64,000 nt of DNA from Paenalcaligenes suwonensis (lineage in GTDB: Bacteria; Pseudomonadota; Gammaproteobacteria; Burkholderiales; Burkholderiaceae_B), in the NCBI RefSeq assembly GCF_011290505.1, contig NZ_JAANPV010000008.1, positions 1 to 64,000 on the forward strand, given 5' to 3'. Shown piece after piece: positions 26,478-34,214 of the stretch. The notes beneath the pieces are model-generated. The model was not told the origin of the DNA. It saw only the letters and a list, made by a program, of their open reading frames with translations, and did no database searches. Each line of letters opens with the position of its first letter. The stretch's first letter is position 1. The translations under genes were made by a program, and so were the position numbers.

Positions 26478-27329
26478 TTAGCCTTTAAAACTGCCTGGCG
26501 TCACACCGGTATAGGCTTTAAATACACGTTGAAAATGCGCTTGGTCAGCAAAGCCCAAGTGGTGTGCTACGGCCGCAATGCTTTTCCCCTTATGCATAAG
26601 GGTTCGTGCCACGTTAATACGCAAATTAAGCTGCCACGCATGCGGCGTCATGCCCGTTACAGCCCTAAACGCTCGAATCAATTGATAACGGCTCATGCCA
26701 GCGCGTGCCGCCAGTTCGGGTAATGACACCGTAACTTCTGGTGCATTACGCATAGTCTCAAGCACAGGTGCTAGGCTGTGCTCCAACTGCGTGCTGCTGA
26801 CCACAGGTTCTACATAACTGCTTTGCTTAAGATCGTAATCCCCAACGAACTCAATCAGTGCTGCTTCTTTTTCGTCTACAGCCGCATGGGAGAACAGCAC
26901 ATCACTTAAGGCACAAAACTGCGTATACAAAGCTGGATCATCCACCACCCGCACCGGCTCAGTATGCTTACTACTTACCGTTGCGTACTCTTGCCTCACA
27001 CTGGCTAGCCATGCGCTATCCAGATGCATCATTTGATAGCTCCACGCGCTATCAATAGCTGGATTACACGCATGCACACGCTCTGCGGGTACAAACACCA
27101 GCGATCCAGGATGCAAGGCCACGGGCGTTCCTCCTGCTCCGGTAAAAATGCTACTACCGCCATCTACCGCCCCTATGGAAAATGTAGGATGCGCGTGCGG
27201 CTTATAGCAGACCCTACTGTGGCAGGCACGACGAATTTCCACATGGGGTAATGCGGCGTCATGCCAAAAACGTTGCCGCAAATTCTTGCTATCGTTTCGC
27301 TCTGCGACCCTCGCAATTGCGCCTTGCAT
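26478..27329 (-). CDS. AraC-family regulator with N-terminal cupin-like sensor domain
   Basis: 283 residues. The N-terminal part (about 20-150) is an AraC-binding cupin domain (HAHPTFSIGAVDGG, LHPGSLVFVPAERVHACNP), and the C-terminal part (about 180-282) carries two helix-turn-helix units (VSLPELAARAGMSRYQLIRAF, IAAVAHHLGFADQAHFQRVF). A GGAGAG site precedes the ATG. The gene ends 78 bases before the LysE-type exporter start on the same strand, and this type of AraC regulator often controls such an exporter. The effector is unknown. Confidence 0.87.
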   Translation of the reverse strand: MQGAIARVAERNDSKNLRQRFWHDAALPHVEIRRACHSRVCYKPHAHPTFSIGAVDGGSSIFTGAGGTPVALHPGSLVFVPAERVHACNPAIDSAWSYQMMHLDSAWLASVRQEYATVSSKHTEPVRVVDDPALYTQFCALSDVLFSHAAVDEKEAALIEFVGDYDLKQSSYVEPVVSSTQLEHSLAPVLETMRNAPEVTVSLPELAARAGMSRYQLIRAFRAVTGMTPHAWQLNLRINVARTLMHKGKSIAAVAHHLGFADQAHFQRVFKAYTGVTPGSFKG

Positions 27330-27434
27330 TTTTTGTTACTCTCCACTTGTGCCACGCCTAGGATAAGGCATCGTTTCTACCGACATGACCGTGCTTCACG
27401 CTGGCAATTTGTACCTCTCACACGGAATTAAAGC

Positions 27435-28088
27435 ATGCTACCGCGCATTGTAATTGTTGATGATCACCCATTAATGTGTATGGCTGTGCGCCTTGTTTTA
27501 GAACGCGATGGCTATGAGGTCGTGGCTGAATGCCATACCGGTGCAGATTGCGTACAAACCGTGCGCAGCCTAGAGCCCGACTTAGTGATTCTAGACCTGA
27601 ATATTCCTAAACTGGATGGTTTTTCAGTCATTGAAAGATTGCGCAGCTCGGCGATCAAAACCCATATTTTAATCCTGACCTCTAGCGATTCTAGCCATTA
27701 TGCGTTTAGGTGTTTGCAAGCCGGCGCTTCGGGCTTTGTTTGCAAAGACGATAAATTAGAAGAGCTGTCTCGTGCGGTAAAGGCCGTGCTTGCTGGCTAT
27801 TCTTATTTTCACAAACGCGTGACCGATTTACTGATAGAAAACGCTATTGCCAGCACGAAAAAGCCCCCTTCTGCGTTTAATTCGGAACTCTCGCTCTTAA
27901 CCGATAGAGAACTCACTGTGTTTGGGCTGCTCGTCAAAGGCATGAGTAATCAAGAAATTGGCCAGACGCTGATGCTCAGCCACAAAACGGTCAGCACCTA
28001 CAAAATACGGCTGATGAATAAGCTCAACGCCCCCAATATGGTAGAGCTAGCAAAGATTGCCCAGCGTCATGATATTGCTACTGCGTAA
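27435..28088 (+). CDS. NarL/LuxR-type response regulator, BvgA-like
   Basis: 217 residues. The receiver domain (1-120) has the acidic pocket DDHP at the start, phospho-acceptor Asp54 (VILDLNIPKLDG) and conserved Lys104 (GFVCKDD). The C-terminal LuxR-type helix-turn-helix is at about 150-205 (LTDRELTVFGLLVKGMSN, LSHKTVSTYKIRLMNKLNA). From memory it matches Bordetella BvgA well in spacing and in pieces such as IPKLDG, AGxxGFVCK, AGYxYF and RELTVxxLL. It is the probable partner of the BvgS-like kinase at 34189-36342, with the fimbrial genes between them. Phosphorylated dimers would activate fimbrial promoters. It converges on a fimbrial chaperone gene 20 bases away. Confidence 0.88.
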   Translation: MLPRIVIVDDHPLMCMAVRLVLERDGYEVVAECHTGADCVQTVRSLEPDLVILDLNIPKLDGFSVIERLRSSAIKTHILILTSSDSSHYAFRCLQAGASGFVCKDDKLEELSRAVKAVLAGYSYFHKRVTDLLIENAIASTKKPPSAFNSELSLLTDRELTVFGLLVKGMSNQEIGQTLMLSHKTVSTYKIRLMNKLNAPNMVELAKIAQRHDIATA

Positions 28089-28108
28089 GCCGGTAGCAAC
28101 CAAACGCG

Positions 28109-28843
28109 TTATTCCTCTACCTGTGTACCCACGGTAGCAGTGGCATGGCTTAACCTTGCTTCGTAGGGACGCATACCGCCCCTATCGGTCACATAGTCAT
28201 AGTACACCGATGCCATTGCCTCGGTGCAGGTAGAGACCAACTCGGCGGTAGAAAAAGGGGCCACCATCACGTGGCTAATAATCTCACCACACCGTTGGTT
28301 GTTCGCCGTTCTAAGCTCAATGTCGCTAAGCGTGATGAAGTACGGCGAATCGTTCTGAATTGTGGGCGCTGCACTCGCCTTACCCTGCCAACGTAAGCCT
28401 GCAATGGCCTGCTCTACCGTAGATGCCAAGGTAGGCCTAAAGAACAATTTAAAGTGATGCACTAACGCCAACTGCACCGTATTAGGTTCTTTAGGGGCCT
28501 GAGACACATCTAACGCGCTTAACAACACATAGCTTTCGCGGTCGCTCGCAAAACCACTGCCTTCATAAAACACTTCAACATCACCGCGCCCATTTGCCGG
28601 TAACACCTGCATAGGCGTATTTAAGGCCATAGGTAGTTCCTGCTGGCGACCATCGCCCCACGACAACGAGGTTTGCAACAGCGTCGGATACGCACTGTTA
28701 TTGGTCACAACGATAGACAAGCGCTGCGCGCCTTCCGCAAAGATAAATCGGTTCGTGCCATCAAAATCTAACGTGGCGTGTGCCAATGAAAAAAAGTGGG
28801 CGAACCAAATCACTAGAGCCCCCCCTACCTGCCGCTTACGCAT
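28109..28843 (-). CDS. PapD-like fimbrial periplasmic chaperone (second, stand-alone copy)
   Basis: 244 residues. A signal peptide of about 23 residues ends near LAHA. The immunoglobulin-like chaperone fold follows, with the positions that hold the subunit donor strand: NRFIFAEGAQRLSIVVTNNS and a second domain with FKLFFRPTLAS. Its neighbour across the 334-base region is the divergent major fimbrial subunit gene. The main operon has its own chaperone (29859-30584), and the two are clearly related but different. It has no usher or subunit beside it on its own strand, so it may serve the same fimbria or an additional subunit. A run of seven G near its start is noted but seems too short for frequent slippage. 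Confidence 0.85.
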   Translation of the reverse strand: MRKRQVGGALVIWFAHFFSLAHATLDFDGTNRFIFAEGAQRLSIVVTNNSAYPTLLQTSLSWGDGRQQELPMALNTPMQVLPANGRGDVEVFYEGSGFASDRESYVLLSALDVSQAPKEPNTVQLALVHHFKLFFRPTLASTVEQAIAGLRWQGKASAAPTIQNDSPYFITLSDIELRTANNQRCGEIISHVMVAPFSTAELVSTCTEAMASVYYDYVTDRGGMRPYEARLSHATATVGTQVEE

Positions 28844-29177
28844 AAGCCCTACACCTTTCTCTACATGCTGTGCTAACTACTTAAAGAATGGTGGCTAGCG
28901 TTACCTACGCCACCTATCGTCTAACCAAGTTATCTTAGCGAGCCATCAGCAACGCATGAATCAGACATATCTGCTCAGCCCTCAGACTTATCCTAAATAT
29001 GACCACCCACACTATCCGAATCGAGAATCAGAAAGGTCTTCTGCGTTAAACAGGTTTGTCTCATTACGGTTACTTGTCATAAGAAATATCGTAGAAGTAC
29101 GCGATCACTATCGTAGTAGCGTGGTCGCTATGTATTCGAACCTAACCCTATTTTGACATTAATAAGTGAGACTTTTC
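28844..29177. promoter_or_regulatory. Divergent control region of the fimbrial genes
   Basis: The 334 bases between the stand-alone chaperone (minus) and the major subunit (plus) hold no open frame. They contain TTTCTTA on the minus strand (29080-29086), which fits the BvgA heptamer pattern, the TATCGTAG direct repeat (29087-29116) and a TATTTT hexamer at 29149-29154 that could be a -10. No good -35 is present for the subunit gene, as expected for an activator-dependent promoter. Confidence 0.5.
29087..29116 (+). repeat. TATCGTAG direct repeat with 22-bp period
   Basis: TATCGTAG occurs at 29087-29094 and again at 29109-29116, exactly 22 bp apart, two turns of the helix. The repeat lies about 60-90 bases before the major fimbrial subunit start. 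BvgA dimers are known to bind Bordetella promoters at 22-bp intervals, so this is a candidate regulator-binding array. Confidence 0.5.
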
Positions 29178-29789
29178 ATGAAAATACGTACTACCGTTGT
29201 GGCGGCTGCTTTTGCCTTGGCTTCTCCTGCTCTGTTTGCTGCCTCAGGTGATGTCTTGGGCGGTGGTCAGATTAACTTCACTGGCACTGTAGAGACCGAC
29301 TCTTGCTTTGTCGAAAGCTCGGTGAGCGGCGTTAAAAACATCGACGTTGCCATGGGTATAGCACACGTTTCGCAAATCCAAAAATCCAGTTTTGATAAAC
29401 CCATTCTGGCTCCCAGCAACGCCGAAGGTGATGCCACCTTCAACATTACGTGCTCGGCAGAGGGTGCTGTAGAAGTGCGACTAAATGCCGATGCGTCTAT
29501 GGCCTCGCCCGATGCACAGCTATTGAAACTAAACAATGGTGCACAAGGTGACAAGTTAGCATCGGGTTTTGGTATTGCTATTTACAAAGATCGCAACGAA
29601 CTGGGCAAAACCAATGCCCTGAAAGTGACTAATGGTGTGTTGTTCTCTAAAACCTTCACTGAAGACGAAAAAGACAAACCTATACAAGTGTCTTTCGCCG
29701 CGGGTTACGTTAAATCTACAGACCTAGGTGCTACGGTTAAAGGTGGTACAGCTAACGGTACGCTGCCATTCACCATCGTCACGCCATAA
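29178..29789 (+). CDS. Major fimbrial subunit (type 1 pilin family)
   Basis: 203 residues. A signal peptide of 21 residues ends at LFA. The mature protein has the type 1 pilin pattern: INFTGTVETDSCFVES with the first conserved cysteine, a second cysteine in FNITCSAEG about 45 residues on, and the terminal beta-zipper region ending in PFTIVTP. I start at the ATG at 29178, behind a GTGAG site; a GTG at 29166 in frame is less likely. It is followed by a hairpin and then the chaperone, usher and adhesin genes. The product would be the polymerised shaft of the fimbria. Expression is likely under the BvgA-like regulator. Confidence 0.88.
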   Translation: MKIRTTVVAAAFALASPALFAASGDVLGGGQINFTGTVETDSCFVESSVSGVKNIDVAMGIAHVSQIQKSSFDKPILAPSNAEGDATFNITCSAEGAVEVRLNADASMASPDAQLLKLNNGAQGDKLASGFGIAIYKDRNELGKTNALKVTNGVLFSKTFTEDEKDKPIQVSFAAGYVKSTDLGATVKGGTANGTLPFTIVTP

Positions 29790-29805
29790 CCCCCTTCTGA
29801 TTTCA

Positions 29806-29826
29806 CTAGGCTCGCAACGAGCCTAG
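29806..29826 (+). other. Hairpin between the major subunit and chaperone genes
   Basis: A perfect 9-bp stem with a three-base loop (arms 29806-29814 and 29818-29826) starts 17 bases after the pilin stop. There is no T run. In fimbrial operons such hairpins protect the pilin message or reduce read-through so that shaft subunit exceeds usher. Confidence 0.6.
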
Positions 29827-29858
29827 CTGCACTTGCTTGTTCCACTTAGGCCCTATTC

Positions 29859-30584
29859 ATGCTCCGACTTATCTCACTGATTTGCGCTCTAGTTTTAACG
29901 CTAGCGGCGCAGCCCTCCGTTGCCAGTATTGCGTTAAACACCACTAGGGTCATTCTTGCTAATGGCAAAAATGAAGCATCATTTGGCGTGCGTAATATGG
30001 GCGGAGAGATTCTTATCCAATCGTGGCTGGATGCCGATAACAGCACCGACAGCAATGCAAGAGCATTACAGCACTTTGCACTGACTCCGCAACTGGTACG
30101 GGTACGCGCTGATAGTGAACAGGTCGTTCGTATTTTGTATGAAGGCGTAGGTGCGCCATCGGACAGAGAAAGCATGCTCTGGCTAAATGTACAAGAGATC
30201 CCCCAACGCGTAGCCTCAGAACAATCCACGCTGCAGCTGGCGATTTTGCAACGCATTAAGGTGTTCTACCGTCCACCAGGTTTACCTGGCAGCCTAGAGC
30301 AAGCCGTGCAAAATCTGGAGTGGAGCTACAGCCCTGCAACCATTCGTATTGCTAACTCTAGCCCCTATCACGTCACCCTTGCTCACGTTACAACTAACGG
30401 CCAACAACTTGCGCAGTCGCTGGTGATTCCACCCGGCGAAACCTATAGTTTGGCGGCCTCAGCAAACCAAAATGTAGGCCCCCAAAGTCAGCTTAGCTAC
30501 TCCTATATTACCGACTTCGGTGCGTATATACGGCAACGTGTACAGCTAAACGGGGCGCAGCCCTCTAAGCCTCTCTCTGACTAA
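29859..30584 (+). CDS. PapD-like fimbrial periplasmic chaperone
   Basis: 241 residues with a signal peptide of about 22 residues (ending QPSVAS). The two-domain chaperone fold follows: SIALNTTRVILANGKNEASF in the first strands, the family motif LWLNVQEIPQ at about 107-116, and LAILQRIKVFYRPPGL, where Arg and Lys-type residues anchor subunit C-termini. It is in the operon subunit-chaperone-usher-adhesin, 69 bases after the pilin stop and 36 bases before the usher. It corresponds in position to Bordetella FimB. Confidence 0.92.
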   Translation: MLRLISLICALVLTLAAQPSVASIALNTTRVILANGKNEASFGVRNMGGEILIQSWLDADNSTDSNARALQHFALTPQLVRVRADSEQVVRILYEGVGAPSDRESMLWLNVQEIPQRVASEQSTLQLAILQRIKVFYRPPGLPGSLEQAVQNLEWSYSPATIRIANSSPYHVTLAHVTTNGQQLAQSLVIPPGETYSLAASANQNVGPQSQLSYSYITDFGAYIRQRVQLNGAQPSKPLSD

Positions 30585-30620
30585 GCAGCATACTACGCCC
30601 CCTGAGCCGATGATTGCCCT

Positions 30621-33140
30621 ATGATTCGCATTCACTTATGCCTGCACAAGCGCTCCCTAGTCTGCTGTCTGGCCTTAGCCTTACAGAGCACCACTGCGCT
30701 GAGCGCCCTCTCTGACAGCGCTGACAACCCTGTGTTGCTCGCTAGCATGTTTGACCCCGCGTTAATCCGAGGCGATGGCAATGTAGAGTTGGGAAATCTG
30801 CTGTCTACCAGTGGTAGCGCCATGCTGCCAGGTGTGTACCTGTTTGATGTGCAAATCAATGGCGACTACATAGGTAAACGCGACATACAGTTGTTTGCTC
30901 AGGATAGCTCTGCGCAAGTTGTACCCTGCATTACTCTGGCATTGCTTACAGAGCTAGAGCTCACACCCGCAGCCTTAGACGCCCTGTCTACTAGGGCCGG
31001 CACCTGCGTAGACCTTACAGAACTAGACCCAGACGCACAGGCCACCTACGACTCTGGCCGCATGCTCTTAAGCCTTGCCATTCCGCAAGCCTACATTAAA
31101 GTAGGCAAACGCGGCTATGTAGACCCCAGCTTATGGGATTACGGTGTTAATGCAGGCTTTGTGAATTACCAAGCCAGTATGCGCTCTACCACCCATTCAG
31201 GCAGTACCTCAAAGAACTATTATGTGGGGCTTAGCAACGGTGTGAACCTGGCAGGCTGGCGCTTACGTAACGAGTCTAACTTTACCCGTTCTGATTCCAG
31301 CCCATCCCAGTTTAAAAGCAACCGTACGTATATACAGCACGATATCACGGCACTAGACGGGCAGTTTTCGGCGGGAGAGCTCTACACCAACGCTGAAATT
31401 TTCAATAGCGTACGGTTTAGAGGTATGCAAATTGCCTCAGACGAATCCATGCTGGCCGACAGCGAGCGAGGCTACACCCCCGTCATCCGGGGTGTAGCAG
31501 AAAGCAATGCCACCGTAGAGGTGCGACAAAATGGCTATTTGTTAACCAGTGTGCCAGTAGCACCCGGCCCCTTTGCGATTTCAGATTTAAGCCCTAACGG
31601 TTCTAACGGCGACCTTGAGGTCACCATTATTGAAGCCGATGGGCGCGAGCGTTCTTTCACCCAAGCTTATTCTGTGCTGCCGTTAATGCTAAAGCGTGGT
31701 TCGCTGCGCTATAGCCTAGAGCTGGGCCAATACAAGTCCACCAATAGCAACCAACCCACTCCTAACTTTGGTTCCGCCACAGCCATCTATGGGCTTACCG
31801 ACACACTGACCGTAGCAGGCGGCGTACAAGCCTCTTCGAACTTTCATGCTATCAACGTAGGGGTGGGGGCTAACACCCCCATCGGCGCTGTTTCGCTTGA
31901 TCTGACCAACTCGCGCAGCACGGTTGCTGGTGACACCACACGCGGGCAAAGTATACGCGCCCTGTACACCAAGACACTGAACAAAACTAGCACCACCTTT
32001 ACGCTGGCCGCTTACCGCTACTCCACGCAAGGCTATAGGACCTTTGATAATCACGTTTACGAGACACGACAAGCCCGTGACAGTTACTCGCAATCCAGAG
32101 CTAACCATTTGCCGCGCTCGCGTATGGACGTCTCCATCACCCAGCAGTTAGGTCGCACAGGGCAATATGGTAGTTTTTACCTGAATGCCACCTATGAAAA
32201 CTACTGGAACCAACAGCGCGCGAACAGCATTAGTGCTGGCTATGGTAATTCGTGGGGCCGCCTGTCTTACAGCCTAAGCTATAGCCGCTCTACAACCCGC
32301 AGCCCAAACGACAGGTCCCGCAACAGCAATCAAATTATGCTGACGCTATCCATCCCGCTTGGTACCGAGTACAACTCCCCAAGCCTATACACCACCAGCA
32401 CGCGTTCTAAAGATGGCACCAGCACAGCGGCTAACGTAGCCGGTTATATACCCGGTATGCAATACAGCAACTACAGCCTGCAAGCCGCACGTGATCAACA
32501 GGGCAAAAACTCAGCTGCACTATCGTTACACAGCAATCTCCCCATTATGAGCGTAGGAGGAAACTACAGCACAGGCAGCCAGTACCATGCCTACGGTGTG
32601 AATGCCTCGGGTGCTGTGGTGCTGCATGCGGGTGGTGTAAACCTAACCCGTTCGGTAGGCGATGGGTTTGTGCTGGTAGAAATGGATGGCGTGAAAGAGG
32701 CCGGTTTGGGTAACAACCCACCACGGTCTGGCTACAACTCGTATGCAGTCTACCCCTACACCCAACCCTATAAGGTCAACCTTATACGTCTGGACCCCGC
32801 TACCTTAGGCGCTGATACAGAAATCGAATCGTTAACCCAAGCTGTAGTGCCTAGGCGCGGCGCCATCGTACACACCTCGTTTAAGGGGTACACCGGACGA
32901 CGTGTACAAATGACCTTTAACCACCCTAGCGGCATGCTACCGATGGGGGCAGCGGTTACCGACGACAGCGATAGACAGGTTGGCCTGGTCGACAACAATG
33001 GCCAAGCCTTGTTATTGCTTAGCCAAGACAGTGGAAAGCTCAACGTACATTGGCAAAACGGGCAATGTGAGGTGACCTACCAACTGCCCGCACGCGACCC
33101 CAACAAGTACTACGATCGCGGCAGCTACAACTGCTTGTAA
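30621..33140 (+). CDS. Outer-membrane fimbrial usher (FimD/PapC family)
   Basis: 839 residues. A signal sequence of about 29 residues is followed by the N-terminal chaperone-binding domain (about 35-150, with a Cys pair near 108 and 138), a 24-strand barrel with a plug domain in the middle, and C-terminal domains ending with the usual cysteine pair (GQCEVTYQL and GSYNCL). Typical usher text includes DSERGYTPVIRGVAESNATV and GPFAISDL. It secretes and assembles the subunits delivered by the chaperone. It corresponds in position to Bordetella FimC. The adhesin gene follows after 30 bases. Confidence 0.94.
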   Translation: MIRIHLCLHKRSLVCCLALALQSTTALSALSDSADNPVLLASMFDPALIRGDGNVELGNLLSTSGSAMLPGVYLFDVQINGDYIGKRDIQLFAQDSSAQVVPCITLALLTELELTPAALDALSTRAGTCVDLTELDPDAQATYDSGRMLLSLAIPQAYIKVGKRGYVDPSLWDYGVNAGFVNYQASMRSTTHSGSTSKNYYVGLSNGVNLAGWRLRNESNFTRSDSSPSQFKSNRTYIQHDITALDGQFSAGELYTNAEIFNSVRFRGMQIASDESMLADSERGYTPVIRGVAESNATVEVRQNGYLLTSVPVAPGPFAISDLSPNGSNGDLEVTIIEADGRERSFTQAYSVLPLMLKRGSLRYSLELGQYKSTNSNQPTPNFGSATAIYGLTDTLTVAGGVQASSNFHAINVGVGANTPIGAVSLDLTNSRSTVAGDTTRGQSIRALYTKTLNKTSTTFTLAAYRYSTQGYRTFDNHVYETRQARDSYSQSRANHLPRSRMDVSITQQLGRTGQYGSFYLNATYENYWNQQRANSISAGYGNSWGRLSYSLSYSRSTTRSPNDRSRNSNQIMLTLSIPLGTEYNSPSLYTTSTRSKDGTSTAANVAGYIPGMQYSNYSLQAARDQQGKNSAALSLHSNLPIMSVGGNYSTGSQYHAYGVNASGAVVLHAGGVNLTRSVGDGFVLVEMDGVKEAGLGNNPPRSGYNSYAVYPYTQPYKVNLIRLDPATLGADTEIESLTQAVVPRRGAIVHTSFKGYTGRRVQMTFNHPSGMLPMGAAVTDDSDRQVGLVDNNGQALLLLSQDSGKLNVHWQNGQCEVTYQLPARDPNKYYDRGSYNCL

Positions 33141-33170
33141 TCAGGCCACTATCCTCCTGAGCAGACACCT

Positions 33171-34214
33171 ATGAAACACATAATCAGAATCCTATTCTTC
33201 ACATTGATGCTAGTAGCCGCCGGCAAAAGTATGGCACTAAGCTGCATCAGCACTGATGGTTCGCTTGCCCAGCAAGTCAATATCACCGAACGAGTAGCCA
33301 TCCCTCCGCTGGCTCCGGTAGGTACTGTAGTTTGGCGCTCTAAAACCTTCGATCTAGAGATTAAATGCTGGCACGAAAACCCCGCTACCTCGCACGATGA
33401 TTACGTTTTTATGTTTATGGGTTCGGCCCATCTGGGCGGAGGCTTACCAGGCGGTATTTTTGATATAGGTGACAAACTAGAACCCGGTTTACGTTTTGAG
33501 GGCGTGGATTACTATTGCTCTAAAGAACCTGCCCAAGGAGGATGTGGCGTAAATATCTGGATGACTCTAGCAAAATGCACCTCTGTACCGTCGTGTCTAG
33601 CCTCAGCCAAAACAAAAAAACTTACTTTCTCTACCTTTTTAGCAGTCAAAAAACAAGGAACCCCCAACCAAGAGGGCGCAGTAACAAGACCAGTCCCCCT
33701 GTACCCTCTCGTCCAATTTCGCGGCTTCGCAACTGGTAGCAGTACTACCTCCGCGGGCAACTACACCATCTATGCCAACAATTTAGATAACCTGCAATAC
33801 GTGGGCTGTAGCTCCAGCATACAAATAGAACCACGTACCATAGACTTTCAACGAATACCTACATCCATAGCACACGCTGGTGACACTATTGCTGACAAGC
33901 CTTTCACAATTACCGCCACGAAATCGTGTTCTACCCCTTATGGCCTGACTGGCAGCTTTCAACCCATCAGTGGCACACTTAGCGCCGACAACAAAACCTT
34001 AATACCCGCTACCAATAACTCCGTAGGCATACAAATTCTGACTAGCGACACGAAAGTACCGTTACCGTTTAAACAAGAATTTGCCATTACCCCCACGAAC
34101 AATACCGATCTTACCTACAACAAAAATCTACTGGCCCGCCTGTTATGGATGAAAGACACCGCCAAGGTGGGCGAATTCAACGCGGCTGCTAGGTTGGATG
34201 TGTACTATAAATAG
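33171..34214 (+). CDS. Fimbrial tip adhesin (two-domain)
   Basis: 347 residues. A signal peptide of about 22 residues ends at SMA, and the mature protein starts LSCIS. The N-terminal part (about 24-205) is rich in cysteines and aromatic residues, as expected for a lectin-like binding domain. The C-terminal part (about 210-347) resembles a pilin domain ending in ARLDVYYK. Length, order and architecture fit the tip adhesin of the Bordetella FimABCD operon (FimD). The last 26 bases overlap the end of the convergent BvgS-like kinase gene. The receptor is unknown. Confidence 0.85.
   Translation: MKHIIRILFFTLMLVAAGKSMALSCISTDGSLAQQVNITERVAIPPLAPVGTVVWRSKTFDLEIKCWHENPATSHDDYVFMFMGSAHLGGGLPGGIFDIGDKLEPGLRFEGVDYYCSKEPAQGGCGVNIWMTLAKCTSVPSCLASAKTKKLTFSTFLAVKKQGTPNQEGAVTRPVPLYPLVQFRGFATGSSTTSAGNYTIYANNLDNLQYVGCSSSIQIEPRTIDFQRIPTSIAHAGDTIADKPFTITATKSCSTPYGLTGSFQPISGTLSADNKTLIPATNNSVGIQILTSDTKVPLPFKQEFAITPTNNTDLTYNKNLLARLLWMKDTAKVGEFNAAARLDVYYK

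Noticed and set aside
28818-28824. Seven-base homopolymer near the start of the stand-alone chaperone, as a phase-variation switch
   Set aside because: Seven bases is short for frequent slippage and the frame is intact; no comparison of strains is available.
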